A stretch of DNA of 64,000 bases from Bog-473 sp963745665 (GCA_963745665.1 CAVUYE010000002.1:434001-498000); one strand, 5' to 3'; shown: positions 19,850-28,096, numbered from the stretch's first letter. Program-made: numbers and translations. The notes: generated by a model from the letters alone, not told the origin.

Positions 19850-20707
19850 TCACCGACTGCGGCGCGCGCGCATACGGACGAGCCCTTCCTGGGCAAGCGA
19901 GACGCAGAGGCGCCCTTGCCGGTCGAACAGGAAGCCGCGGGCAAGGCCCCGCCCCTGGGCGGCAATGGGCGAGTCGGTGTCGTAGAGCAGCCATTCGTCG
20001 GCCCGGAAGGGCTGGTGGAACCACATGCAATGGTCGAGGCTGGCTCCCATGAATTCGGGGTCGTCCCAGCTCGTCTCATGCGGGGCGAGGATGGTGTCGA
20101 AGAGAGACATGTCCGAGGCATAGGTCGCGACGCAGGCGTGCAGGAGCGGGTCCTCCGGGAGCTCGCCGTCCGCTCGGATCCAGAGCCGCTGATAGGGCTC
20201 CCCCTGGTCCTTGGAGTGCCAGGGGAGGTCACCTATGTGCCGCTGGTCGATCGGGTGCGGCCGGTCGAACCATTCGGTCAGCTCCTCCTTGAAGGGCTGC
20301 AGCCGCTCGTAGAGCGGGGCCAACGACTCGGGCTCCGGCACCTCGGGCATGGGGATCTGGTGCTCCAGGCCCTCCTCGAGGTCGTGGAAGGAGGCCGAGA
20401 GGTTGAAGATGGCCCGGCCGTGCTGCACGGCGACGACGCGACGCGTCGTGAAGGACCTGCCGTCGCGGATGCGGTCGACCTCGTAGAGGATGGGGACGGT
20501 CGGGTCGCCCGGACGCAGGAAGTACGAGTGCAGGGAGTGCACCCGTCCGTGCTCCACGGTGCGCCCGGCGGCCATGAGGGCCTGCCCCGCCACCTGACCG
20601 CCGAAGACGCGCTGACGCTCCTCGTTGGGCTGGATCCCCCGGAAGATGTTGACCTCAATGGGTTCGAGGTCAAGCAGGTTGACGAGGAACTCCAGGGACG
20701 CGCTCAT
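19850..20707 (-). CDS. tesB: Acyl-CoA thioesterase II (TesB type)
   Basis: 285 residues, a double hotdog protein that hydrolyses acyl-CoAs to free acids and CoA. Family landmarks include RVFGGQVAGQALMAA near the N-terminus, VHSLHSYFLRPGD, RDGRSFTTRRVVAVQ, and the C-terminal half with SLDHCMWFHQPF and LARGFLFDRQGRLCVSLAQEG; these segments include candidates for the Asp, Thr and Gln catalytic positions. The ATG at 20707 is chosen over the ATG at 20758 because family members begin near SLEFLVNLLDLEPIE. The longer frame would also invade the promoter region of the divergent glycosidase gene. Confidence 0.93.
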   Translation of the reverse strand: MSASLEFLVNLLDLEPIEVNIFRGIQPNEERQRVFGGQVAGQALMAAGRTVEHGRVHSLHSYFLRPGDPTVPILYEVDRIRDGRSFTTRRVVAVQHGRAIFNLSASFHDLEEGLEHQIPMPEVPEPESLAPLYERLQPFKEELTEWFDRPHPIDQRHIGDLPWHSKDQGEPYQRLWIRADGELPEDPLLHACVATYASDMSLFDTILAPHETSWDDPEFMGASLDHCMWFHQPFRADEWLLYDTDSPIAAQGRGLARGFLFDRQGRLCVSLAQEGLVRMRARRSR

Positions 20708-20781
20708 GCGCCCATGTTCGCAGGATGCCGTCGGGGGCGTCGCAGAGCACGGTGCCACCGGCCCAACTACCCTGCGGCGGC

Positions 20782-21996
20782 GTGACGGCGGTGAGTGGGC
20801 AGGACGAAGAGGGTGTGCTCGAGTTCCCGGCGGGTTTCACCTGGGGCGTGGCCACGGCGGCGCACCAGATAGAGGGCGGCAACGTGAACAACGACTGGTG
20901 GGCGTGGGAGCACGACCCGGCGTCGGGCACGGTAGAGCCGAGCGGCGACGCGTGTGACTCCCTGCACCGCTGGCGTGAGGACCTCCAGATCGTGGCGGAC
21001 ATGGGGCTCGGGGCGTACCGCTTCTCCTTGGAGTGGAGCAGGATCGAGCCCGCCGAAGGGGAGTTCTCCATCGCCGCGCTGGACCACTACCGCAGGCTGT
21101 GCGCGGCCTGCCACGGCCACGGGATCCTGCCGGTCGTGACGTTCCATCACTTCACGACCCCGCTTTGGCTCACGGCCCGCGGCGGGTGGGAAGCGCCCGA
21201 CGCTCCCGAGCGCTTTGCCCGCTTCGTGGAGCGGTCGACCGCCTACCTGGGCGACCTGATCGGATGGGCCTGCACCATCAACGAGCCCAATGTCGTCGCC
21301 GTCATGGGGTACTTCCAGGGCGAGTACCCACCGGGGGTGAAGGAGGACTTCACGCGCTACGCCGCCGTGAACGAGGCGATGGTGCGCGCCCACCGGCTGG
21401 CCGTCGACGCGCTGCGCGCCGGTCCCGGGGACTTCCCCGTCGGGCTGACGCTCTCCATGGCGGAGATAAGCGCCACCGATGGCGGCGAGGCACTGCGTGA
21501 CGCGGCCGAGGAGGTGCTCGAGAACATCTTCCTGCGCGCCACCGGTGGTGACGACTTCGTGGGGGTCCAGTGCTACACCCGCATGCACTTCGGCCCTGAC
21601 GGGCTGGCACCCAACGATCCCCATGTCCCGGTGACCCAGATGGGTGACGAGCGCTGGCCCCAGGCGGTCGAGCACACCGTGCGGCGCGCCGCCGCGGTGA
21701 GCGGCCGGCCCGTGGTCGTCACCGAGAACGGGATCGCCACGGCGGACGACACCGAGCGGATCGCCTTCGTGTCCGAAGCGCTGGCGAGCGCCCACCGGTG
21801 TCTGCAGGAGGGTATCGATCTCCGGGGTTACTTCGTGTGGAGCCTGCTGGACAATTTCGAGTGGCACCTCGGCTACGGGCCCAAGTTCGGGCTGGTCGCG
21901 GTGGCTCCGGGCACCTTCGAGCGCCGGCCCAAGCCCAGCGCGCACTGGTTCGGCGAGGTGGCCCGGAGCAACCGGCTCCTCACAGCGGGTGCATGA
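20782..21996 (+). CDS. Family 1 glycoside hydrolase (beta-glucosidase-like)
   Basis: 404 residues from the GTG at 20782. GH1 enzymes cleave beta-linked glucosides, galactosides or related sugars with retention. Both catalytic glutamates are visible: E168 in TINEPN (acid/base) and E315 in VTENGIA (nucleophile). FPAGFTWGVATAAHQIEG and FVWSLLDNFEW are other hallmarks. The protein is shorter than many GH1 enzymes (about 450 residues). There is no signal peptide, so it is probably cytoplasmic. The start is set by TACCCT at 20768-20773, 8 nt before the GTG; the ATG at 20725 would leave only 17 nt to the divergent tesB. No sugar transporter is adjacent, so the substrate is unknown. Confidence 0.9.
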   Translation: MTAVSGQDEEGVLEFPAGFTWGVATAAHQIEGGNVNNDWWAWEHDPASGTVEPSGDACDSLHRWREDLQIVADMGLGAYRFSLEWSRIEPAEGEFSIAALDHYRRLCAACHGHGILPVVTFHHFTTPLWLTARGGWEAPDAPERFARFVERSTAYLGDLIGWACTINEPNVVAVMGYFQGEYPPGVKEDFTRYAAVNEAMVRAHRLAVDALRAGPGDFPVGLTLSMAEISATDGGEALRDAAEEVLENIFLRATGGDDFVGVQCYTRMHFGPDGLAPNDPHVPVTQMGDERWPQAVEHTVRRAAAVSGRPVVVTENGIATADDTERIAFVSEALASAHRCLQEGIDLRGYFVWSLLDNFEWHLGYGPKFGLVAVAPGTFERRPKPSAHWFGEVARSNRLLTAGA

Positions 21997-22089
21997 CGGA
22001 GTGACAGGGGGCGAATTGCCCACAAGGCTAATGTTGGCCCGTGCCGAATACGCCCGCGGCGGCGTCCGCTGAGCGAGCGCAAGGCTCCC

Positions 22090-22653
22090 GTGACTGATCA
22101 CGACGGCGGGCACCCGCCGCTCTCCCACATCTGGTCATCGGACCAGTCGCTCTACGCCAGGGTCCGGCAGATGGTGGCGCACCCGTCGAGCGTGAAGCTG
22201 ATCAAGTACGCCGGCGTCTCGCTGGTCTCGACGGTCGTGTCCCAGGTGACCTTGATTCTGGTCTTCGGGGTGTACCACCTCACGTCTGAGGTGCCGGCCA
22301 ACCTCCTGGCCAATGTCCTCGCGACCATTCCGTCCTACATCCTCAACCGCCGTTGGGTCTGGGGCAAGAGCGGCAGGTCCCATTTCTGGAGGGAGGTGGC
22401 GCCCTTCTGGATCCTGTCGTTCGTCGGACTCGCCTTCTCCAGCCTCGCCGTGTGGCTGGCCGGTGAATTCGCCCGATCCCACGGCCTGCACCACGGGGCG
22501 ACCGCGCTCCTCGTGAATCTGGCCAGCCTGATGAGCTTCGCCATCCTCTGGGTGGTCAAGTTCGTGATCTACAACAAGCTCTTCCACGTCGACCCGGTCG
22601 AGTACGAGGAGCACCACGCCGAGAAGGTCGCGGCGGGTGATCAGGATCGATGA
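22090..22653 (+). CDS. GtrA-family membrane protein
   Basis: 187 residues with four hydrophobic helices, a short basic N-terminal region and an acidic C-terminus. GtrA-like proteins are thought to help flip polyprenyl-phosphate-linked sugars or assist cell-wall glycan modification. The conserved start of the domain (KLIKYAGVSLVSTVVSQ), the ILNRRWVWG block and the final helix ending FVIYNKLFH fit the family. The assigned start is GTG 22090. However, TAATGT at 22029-22034 lies 6 nt before another GTG at 22041, whose frame runs 18 codons and stops at 22097, inside this gene. That may be a coupled leader peptide, or the true N-terminus displaced by a one-base error. Confidence 0.85.
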   Translation: MTDHDGGHPPLSHIWSSDQSLYARVRQMVAHPSSVKLIKYAGVSLVSTVVSQVTLILVFGVYHLTSEVPANLLANVLATIPSYILNRRWVWGKSGRSHFWREVAPFWILSFVGLAFSSLAVWLAGEFARSHGLHHGATALLVNLASLMSFAILWVVKFVIYNKLFHVDPVEYEEHHAEKVAAGDQDR

Positions 22654-22667
22654 CCGGAGCCTGCAGG

Positions 22668-22691
22668 GCCGGCGGGGCCTCGCCCCCCGGC
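22668..22691. terminator. GC-rich hairpin between convergent genes
   Basis: An inverted repeat (GCCGGCGGGG with CCCCCCGGC, one mismatch) sits in the 60-nt gap between the gtrA-like gene and the convergent yajQ gene. It could end transcription from either side. There is no T-run, so a classical intrinsic terminator is not shown. Confidence 0.4.
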
Positions 22692-22713
22692 TGAGCGCCG
22701 GCGGGGCCGGGAT

Positions 22714-23202
22714 TCAGTCCCGGAAGTTGTTGAACTGCAGGGGGATTCCGAAGTCCTCCGCCTTGCACTTGGCGATGACCTCCTGCAGGTCGTCGCGCTT
22801 CTTGGCGGTGACGCGCAGCTGATCACCCTGCGTCTGCGATGACACACCCTTGAGCCCGAGGTCCTTGATGAACTTGTTCAGGCGCTTGGCGTGGTCCGAC
22901 GAGATACCGGCCCGGATGGCGATCTTCTGGCGCGAGGTTCCCTTCTGGGCCTCCTCGACCTTGGCATCCTCGAATGCCTTCAGGGACACCTGGCGCTTGA
23001 CCAGCTTCTCATCGAGGACCGTGTGCAGCGCCCGGAGGCGGTCCTCGGTCGACGAGCGCAGGACGAGCTCGTTCTCGCTCAGCTCAATGACCGAATCGGT
23101 GTTCTTGAAGTCGAAGCGGGTGGCCGCCTCCCGGTTGGCCTGGTCGACCGCGTTGCGCACCTCTTGCATATCGACTTCCGAAACGATGTCAAACGTGGGC
23201 AT
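22714..23202 (-). CDS. YajQ-family nucleotide-binding protein
   Basis: 162 residues, the usual length for UPF0234/YajQ. Members bind nucleotides, and some bind cyclic di-GMP and act as effectors. Recognisable blocks are PTFDIVSEVDMQEVRNAV at the start, REAATRFDFKN, VSLKAFEDAKVEEAQKG, the KKLNKFIKD-like segment and QTQGDQLRVT with LQFNNFRD at the end. The start at 23202 gives the canonical MPTFD N-terminus; the longer open frame overlaps tRNA-Tyr. TACGCT (minus strand, 23210-23215) is 7 nt upstream. Whether it binds c-di-GMP in this organism is not shown. Confidence 0.93.
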   Translation of the reverse strand: MPTFDIVSEVDMQEVRNAVDQANREAATRFDFKNTDSVIELSENELVLRSSTEDRLRALHTVLDEKLVKRQVSLKAFEDAKVEEAQKGTSRQKIAIRAGISSDHAKRLNKFIKDLGLKGVSSQTQGDQLRVTAKKRDDLQEVIAKCKAEDFGIPLQFNNFRD

Positions 23203-23267
23203 GCGCTGCAGCGTACCGGCGCCACCGGCCGGACCGGGGTGCCGGGCCGGGCTAATCTCGCCGCTGC

Positions 23268-23350
23268 GGGTCGGTGTCCGAGTGGCCAAAGGAAGCAGGC
23301 TGTAAACCTGCCGGTTAACACCTACGGAGGTTCAAATCCTTCCCGGCCCA
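23268..23350 (+). tRNA. tRNA-Tyr (anticodon GTA)
   Basis: Class II tRNA of 83 nt with a long variable arm. The acceptor pairs GGGTCGG with CCGGCCC, with discriminator A. The anticodon stem GCAGG/CCTGC closes the loop CTGTAAA, giving anticodon GTA. The T-arm has loop TTCAAAT. CCA is not encoded. Confidence 0.95.
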
Positions 23351-23537
23351 CGCATTTTCGCCGGTTTTCCCACGGGGCCCGCCGGGCCCCCGGTGACCCG
23401 CCGGCGGCCGTTACAATGCTGTTTCAGATCGATTGCGGGCAGGCGCTCCCCGGACGTGCGCCCACCCTCCCCCAAACCGGGCCCCGCAGGGCCCGGAGAC
23501 GACAAGCGAGACTGAATACCCCGTGGACGAGAGCGCG

Positions 23538-25166
23538 ATGTCGACGTCAGCCCCGGTTCTGGACCGGGTCGGCGCGCGCCTCCGCGGCTTTTCCGTGCGG
23601 GCCGACGCCATGCGTCTCGGCCTGAGCCGAGGCGTCACGCTCACCGAGCGCGTCGAGCCTGAGTCGGGCGACCCCGAGGACTGGTCGTTCCTCCGCCGGC
23701 CCGCGCTCCTGGGGCTGCTCGCCATCATCTCCATCTGCGTCGGGGCATCGCTCCCGAGTTCGCCGTTCAAGTTGGAGATGGGTGGCACGTGGTTCTTCGG
23801 TGAGGCCACCTGGCCCTCGACCACCTTGATGCTGCCTGGCGTCGTCGCCGTCTACGGCGGGATGATCCTCTTGGTCCGCGTCTGGTACGGCCTCTTCCAG
23901 ACGATCCGGGCCCGCGGCGGCGTGCCCATCCGCCCCTTGGCCTACATGCTGGCGCTGTGGATCCTCCCCCTTCTGGTGGTGGCGCCGCTCTTCAGCCGGG
24001 ACGTGTTCTCCTACGCCGCACAGGGCGAGATGATGAGCCACCACATCAACCCGTACCACTACGGGCCGGGCACCCTGGGCTCGGGACCGTTCAACTCTGG
24101 TGTCGACCCGTTGTGGGCCAACACGCCCGCCCCGTACGGGCCGCTCTTCTTGATGCTGGCCGGCTGGTCGGCGTCGCTCACCTTCCACCACGCGCTCTTG
24201 ACCGTCGAGCTGCTGCGGCTGCAGTCCGTGGTCGGCGTCGCCCTGATCGCCTACTGCATCCCCAAGCTGGCCCGTTCGTTCGGCCGGGACCCGGGTCCCG
24301 CGTTCGTCCTCGCCGTGCTCAACCCGCTGACGCTGCTCGCCCTCATCGGGGGCGCCCACAACGACGCCATCATGGTGGGCCTGCTGCTGGCCGGCGTGAC
24401 GGCGGCCCGCTCCTTCCATCCGGTGTGGGGCGTCGTGTTGTGCGCGCTCGCCGCCTCCATCAAGGTCCCGGCGGCCATCGGCATCATCTACGTCGCGTGG
24501 GACTGGGCCGGGCCGTTCGCGGACTTGCGGCGCCGTGCCCGCATGCTGGTCCGGGCCGGGCTGGTCACCGTGGCCGTCATGGGGTTCCTGTCCCTCGTGT
24601 CCGGGCTCGGCTGGGGCTGGATCGCCAACCTGGGCACACCGGGCACCGTGCGGTCGTGGATGGCCCCGGCTACCGGCTTCGGGCTCCTCATCAGCGGGGC
24701 GGCCCACCTCGTGGGCATCGGCGTCGGCCTGGGTGGCGTCCTCACGCTCACCCGCGCCATCGGCCTGGTCGGCGCGGCCGTCGTCGCCGTTTACTGCCTG
24801 CGTCATCGGGAGCGCATCGGCCTGCTCGGCGCGCTGGGCGCCACCATGATGGCCTTCGTCCTCCTTGGCCCCGTCGTCCAGCCCTGGTACCTGACGTGGG
24901 GCATCATCATCGTTGCGCCGGTCGTGACCGGGCGGTGGCTCTACGCCGTGCTCGGACTGTCGGCGGTGGCGCCGTTCATCGGCCTGACGGGCGGGAGCGA
25001 CCTGTTGAGCGAGCTGGTCCACACCGCTCCGGTCAGCATGGTCTTGGCGGTCATGGTGCTCTGGGCCGTGGCCATCGTCCCGCTCGGCAACTGGACGACT
25101 TCGTGGCGCATCGACCGCTCGCGTCTGCCGGCGCTGCCGGCGACCAGCGCCGCGCTCGAGTCCTGA
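23538..25166 (+). CDS. mptB: Polyprenol-phosphomannose-dependent alpha-1,6-mannosyltransferase (MptB-like, GT-C)
   Basis: 542 residues from ATG 23538; GTG 23523 is an alternative. MptB-like enzymes use polyprenol-phosphate-mannose outside the membrane to build the alpha-1,6-mannan core of lipomannan-type glycolipids. At least twelve hydrophobic segments span the chain. The first extracellular loop has the acidic GT-C signature region (LFSRDVFSYAAQGEMM), followed by NPYHYGPGTLG and TPAPYGPLFL as in actinobacterial MptB and its relatives. LNPLTLLALIGGAHNDAIM and VVQPWYLTWG are further family blocks. A TACAAT hexamer near 23411-23416 may be its -10 element, without an obvious -35. No other mannan genes are in the window. 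Confidence 0.85.
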   Translation: MSTSAPVLDRVGARLRGFSVRADAMRLGLSRGVTLTERVEPESGDPEDWSFLRRPALLGLLAIISICVGASLPSSPFKLEMGGTWFFGEATWPSTTLMLPGVVAVYGGMILLVRVWYGLFQTIRARGGVPIRPLAYMLALWILPLLVVAPLFSRDVFSYAAQGEMMSHHINPYHYGPGTLGSGPFNSGVDPLWANTPAPYGPLFLMLAGWSASLTFHHALLTVELLRLQSVVGVALIAYCIPKLARSFGRDPGPAFVLAVLNPLTLLALIGGAHNDAIMVGLLLAGVTAARSFHPVWGVVLCALAASIKVPAAIGIIYVAWDWAGPFADLRRRARMLVRAGLVTVAVMGFLSLVSGLGWGWIANLGTPGTVRSWMAPATGFGLLISGAAHLVGIGVGLGGVLTLTRAIGLVGAAVVAVYCLRHRERIGLLGALGATMMAFVLLGPVVQPWYLTWGIIIVAPVVTGRWLYAVLGLSAVAPFIGLTGGSDLLSELVHTAPVSMVLAVMVLWAVAIVPLGNWTTSWRIDRSRLPALPATSAALES

Positions 25167-25173
25167 GCCTCCG

Positions 25174-25698
25174 TCAGAGGAGCCGCTGGAGCTCGACCAC
25201 GTCGAGCCATTGGCGGTGCTTGCGCCCGACCTCGCGCTCGACCCCGACCAGCTCGAAGCCGGCGGCCTCGTGCAGCCCGATGGACGTCTCGTTGTGGCCG
25301 GCGATCCGGGCGATCACCGAATGGAACCCGTGGGCGGAGGCCAGGACGAGAAGCTCGGCCAGCAGTGCCGTGCCCACCCCCTTGCCGCGCTGGGCCCGGT
25401 CGACGTAGATCGAGTTCTCCGCCGTGGCCGAATACCCGGAGCGCTCGCGGAACGACGAGAGGGACCCGAAGCCGAGCACCATCTCCCCATTGGCCCCGAC
25501 CCGGCCCGGGGCACGGGTGACCGTGGGCTCGGTGGCCACGACGGCGGGGTGGACCCCGCTGTGCTCGAGGATCCAGGCGTCCTGCTCGGCCGGGCTCCGG
25601 GGCACCATGTCGAAGGTGTTGGTGCTCCCGAGCACCTCCACGTTGTAGATGGCGCGGATGGCCTCGGCGTCGGCCAGCTCGGCGAGTCGGATCCGCAT
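25174..25698 (-). CDS. GNAT-family N-acetyltransferase (phosphinothricin acetyltransferase-like)
   Basis: 174 residues. The acetyl-CoA binding motif is VDRAQRGKGVGTALL. The N-terminal MRIRLAELADAEAIRAIYN and the C-terminal GLHEAAGFELVGVEREVGRKHRQW match the PAT/YncA subgroup, which acetylates small amines such as phosphinothricin or methionine derivatives. The natural substrate is unknown. The longer open frame upstream crosses the tRNA-Thr gene and is discarded. TACCAT on the minus strand (25705-25710), 6 nt before the ATG, supports this start. The gene converges on mptB with a 7-nt gap. Confidence 0.9.
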   Translation of the reverse strand: MRIRLAELADAEAIRAIYNVEVLGSTNTFDMVPRSPAEQDAWILEHSGVHPAVVATEPTVTRAPGRVGANGEMVLGFGSLSSFRERSGYSATAENSIYVDRAQRGKGVGTALLAELLVLASAHGFHSVIARIAGHNETSIGLHEAAGFELVGVEREVGRKHRQWLDVVELQRLL

Positions 25699-25796
25699 CG
25701 GCCGATGGTAATATGGACGTGCGAAAACCAGGGCCGTGGAGGCGGCTCGGCCTGGGCCGTGGCTATCATTGACCCTTCGCGGAACGTACCCGCGGC

Positions 25797-25868
25797 GCCC
25801 CTGTAGCTCAGTGGCAGAGCACCTCCATGGTAAGGAGGGGGTCGTGGGTTCAATCCCCACCGGGGGCT
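25797..25868 (+). tRNA. tRNA-Thr (anticodon GGT)
   Basis: 72-nt cloverleaf. The acceptor pairs GCCCCTG with CGGGGGC, with discriminator T. The anticodon stem CCTCC/GGAGG closes ATGGTAA, giving GGT. The T-loop is TTCAATC. CCA is not encoded. It is the first gene of the tRNA/rpmG/secE/nusG block, and a TATCAT hexamer about 28 nt upstream may be its -10 element. Confidence 0.95.
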
Positions 25869-25875
25869 CGCCCTT

Positions 25876-25949
25876 GGCGGCGTAGCTCAGTTGGTCAGAG
25901 CACACGGCTCATAATCGTGTTGTCGCGGGTTCGAGTCCCGCCGCCGCTA
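25876..25949 (+). tRNA. tRNA-Met (anticodon CAT), elongator type
   Basis: 74-nt cloverleaf 7 nt after tRNA-Thr. The anticodon loop is CTCATAA, the T-loop TTCGAGT, the acceptor GGCGGCG with CGCCGCT, discriminator A, and CCA follows in the genome (25950-25952). The anticodon stem lacks the three G-C pairs of initiator tRNA, so it is an elongator; a tRNA-Ile with modified CAT is not excluded. Confidence 0.93.
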
Positions 25950-25998
25950 CCAGGTCCGGGTCAGGTCGCCCCGGGCAGCCAGCAGGAAGGATCACCAG

Positions 25999-26163
25999 AT
26001 GGCGAAGAACGAGAAGAGGGTCCAGGTCACGCTGGCGTGCGAGGTGTGCAAGCGGCGGAACTACATCACGACCAAGAACAAGCTGAACGACCGCGAGCGG
26101 ATCGAGATGAAGAAGTTCTGCCGCTGGGACCGCCAACACACCCTGCACAAGGAGACCCGCTGA
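25999..26163 (+). CDS. rpmG: 50S ribosomal protein L33
   Basis: 54 residues. L33 is a small protein of the large subunit near the E site. The N-terminal half (VTLACEVCKRRNYITTKNK) and the C-terminal HTLHKETR are typical. The first zinc-binding pair CEVC is present, but the second pair is not. Where zinc-type L33 proteins have C-x-x-C, this one reads CRWD, so the fourth ligand is Asp. It may bind zinc weakly or use Asp as a ligand. AGGAAGG lies 8 nt before the ATG. The position between tRNA-Met and tRNA-Trp, ahead of secE, is the usual one in actinobacteria. Confidence 0.95.
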   Translation: MAKNEKRVQVTLACEVCKRRNYITTKNKLNDRERIEMKKFCRWDRQHTLHKETR

Positions 26164-26257
26164 GCCAGCCGGAGGCTGCCGGTGCTACTCTGGCAGGCCG
26201 TTCCCCAGGTCAGGGGGAAGAACGACCTGCTTGAGGGCAACCGAAAGCACCCCACCG

Positions 26258-26330
26258 AGGGCAGTAGCTCAACTGGTAGAGCACCGGTCTCCAAAACCGG
26301 CGGTTGGGGGTTCGAGTCCCTCCTGCCCTG
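26258..26330 (+). tRNA. tRNA-Trp (anticodon CCA)
   Basis: 73-nt cloverleaf. The acceptor pairs AGGGCAG with CTGCCCT, with discriminator G. The anticodon stem CCGGT/ACCGG closes CTCCAAA, giving CCA. The T-loop is TTCGAGT. The terminal CCA is not fully encoded. It is located directly upstream of secE, a common arrangement. Confidence 0.95.
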
Positions 26331-26375
26331 CCCCGGACGTAGCCACCCGACAATGAAGTATGTGAGGCAAGAGTC

Positions 26376-26696
26376 GTGAACCGCGAGACGAAGCGCTTGA
26401 TGCAGCGCCAAGGGCAGATGGAGGCCGATGGGTCTCCGGCTACCCGCAAACCCCCCGCGGGCGCCAACTCGGGTGGGCGTCAGCCGCGCAGCCGGCAACA
26501 GGCCCGCAAGCGCACGACGCCGGTGCAGTTCGTCCGCGAGGTGCGTGACGAGATGCGTCAGGTGGCATGGCCGTCGCGCTCCGAGCTCATCAACTACACA
26601 TCGGTCGTCTTGACGACACTGATCATCATGATCAGCTTGATCTTCGTGTTGAACCTCGCCTTCGGGAAGCTGATCACGGATCTCTTCACCAAGTAG
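26376..26696 (+). CDS. secE: Preprotein translocase subunit SecE
   Basis: 106 residues. SecE clamps SecY in the translocon. The N-terminal ~45 residues are charged, with Gln, Arg and Lys, and are probably disordered. The conserved FVREVRDEMRQVAWPSRSEL amphipathic helix follows, then one transmembrane helix (about 74-100) ending in the short cytoplasmic tail. GTG 26376 is the start, with a GAGG about 10 nt upstream. nusG begins 6 nt after the stop, forming the near-universal secE-nusG pair. Confidence 0.95.
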   Translation: MNRETKRLMQRQGQMEADGSPATRKPPAGANSGGRQPRSRQQARKRTTPVQFVREVRDEMRQVAWPSRSELINYTSVVLTTLIIMISLIFVLNLAFGKLITDLFTK

Positions 26697-26702
26697 GGCG
26701 AC

Positions 26703-27599
26703 ATGACCGATATGACGCATCCAGAAGCAGAGGAATCAGTGACCGACAGCGAGGTCGACACGGCCTCCGAGGAGGCGGCTGTGAGCCCGGACACCGCGGC
26801 AGAGGTCGACGCGGCGCTGGTCGAGGAGATCGTGGAAGAGATTGTGGAGGAAGCAGTGATCGAGGCGATCGAGGACGAAGCGAAGGAGGAAGTCGCCGCG
26901 GAGATCGTCGCGGAGATCCTTCAGGAATCCCCAACCGGCGAGCCCGATCTGGTGCTCGACGCCACCGACGGCCAGGAAGACGGCGAGCTGGGCGGCTGGG
27001 TCAAGGACGAAGAGGACGAGGAGGAGCCCCTCCCGGTGGAGAGCCCGTACGACCGGCCGGGCCGCTGGTACGTCGTGCACACCTACTCGGGGTACGAGAA
27101 CAAGGTGCGCTCGAACATGGGCAACGTCGTCGCCTCCCGCGGTATAGAGGACAGGGTCTTCGAGGTCGTCATCCCCATGGAGGACGTGGACGAGTTCAAG
27201 GGCGGCAAGAAGGTCACGGTCCAGAAGAAGGTCTTCCCGGGCTACCTGCTCGTGCGCTGCGACCTCGACGACGACACCTGGGGCGCCATCCGCAACACCC
27301 CCGGCGTCACGGGCTTCGTGGGCCCCGGGACCAAGCCGACGCCGCTGTCGCGGCGCGAGGTCGAGAACATCCTTCAGGTGAAGGTCGAGGGTGGCCCCGG
27401 TGGTGCGCCCAAGCGCACGCGGGCCCGCCTGGAGTACGAGGTCAACGAGACGGTCAGGGTCAAGGAAGGCCCCTTCGCCGACTTCTCGGGGCAGATTTCG
27501 GAGATCAACGAGGACCAGCTCAAGCTCAAGGTGCTGGTCAACATCTTCGGCCGGGAGACGCCGGTCGAACTGGAATTCAGCCAAGTCGCCAAGCTCTAG
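26703..27599 (+). CDS. nusG: Transcription termination/antitermination protein NusG, with long acidic N-terminus
   Basis: 298 residues, far longer than the 180 or so of E. coli NusG. The extra ~115 N-terminal residues are mostly Glu, Asp, Ala and Ile/Val, with a stretch near 40-75 that could form an acidic amphipathic helix. The NGN domain starts at GRWYVVHTYSGYENKVR and includes VFPGYLLVRCDLDDDTW and NTPGVTGFVG. The KOW domain begins near VRVKEGPFADFSG. NusG binds RNA polymerase and couples it to Rho or the ribosome. Actinobacterial NusG proteins often carry acidic extensions, so the extension is probably real and not a start error. Confidence 0.95.
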   Translation: MTDMTHPEAEESVTDSEVDTASEEAAVSPDTAAEVDAALVEEIVEEIVEEAVIEAIEDEAKEEVAAEIVAEILQESPTGEPDLVLDATDGQEDGELGGWVKDEEDEEEPLPVESPYDRPGRWYVVHTYSGYENKVRSNMGNVVASRGIEDRVFEVVIPMEDVDEFKGGKKVTVQKKVFPGYLLVRCDLDDDTWGAIRNTPGVTGFVGPGTKPTPLSRREVENILQVKVEGGPGGAPKRTRARLEYEVNETVRVKEGPFADFSGQISEINEDQLKLKVLVNIFGRETPVELEFSQVAKL

Positions 27600-27645
27600 G
27601 CGTCTGGGCACAAGAGACGTAGAGACGAAGAAGGAGAACAAGACG

Positions 27646-28077
27646 ATGCCACCGAAGAAGAAGGTGCTCGCCGTGGTGAAGATCCAGCTCGAGGCCGGCT
27701 CGGCGACGCCGGCGCCGCCCGTCGGCACCGCGCTGGGGCCACACGGCGTGCAGACCATGGAGTTCTGCAAGCAGTACAACCAGGCCACCGAGAGCATGCG
27801 GGGTCAGGTGATCCCCGTCGACATCACCATCTACGAGGACCGCAGCTTCAGCTTCGTGCTGAAGACCTCGCCCACCCCCGTCCTGCTCCGCCAGGCGGCG
27901 GGTCTCGCCAAGGGGGCGGCGACGGCCGGCCGCGAGCAGGTGGGGACGATCACCGACGCACAGCTGGCCGAGATCGCCACGACCAAGCTCGCGGACCTCA
28001 ACACAGCGGACCTCGAGGCGGCCAAGAAGCAGGTCGCCGGGACGGCGCGCTCCATGGGCATCAAGGTCGCCGGTTAG
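27646..28077 (+). CDS. rplK: 50S ribosomal protein L11
   Basis: 143 residues. L11 forms the GTPase-associated centre with 23S rRNA. The N-terminal domain has KIQLEAGSATPAPPVGTALGPHGV, the proline-rich hinge site of thiostrepton-type action. The C-terminal RNA-binding domain ends with GTARSMGIKV. AAGGAG sits about 9 nt before the ATG. It follows nusG by 46 nt and precedes rplA by 19 nt. Confidence 0.97.
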   Translation: MPPKKKVLAVVKIQLEAGSATPAPPVGTALGPHGVQTMEFCKQYNQATESMRGQVIPVDITIYEDRSFSFVLKTSPTPVLLRQAAGLAKGAATAGREQVGTITDAQLAEIATTKLADLNTADLEAAKKQVAGTARSMGIKVAG

Positions 28078-28096
28078 GGCAGGACGAGGAGAGACG

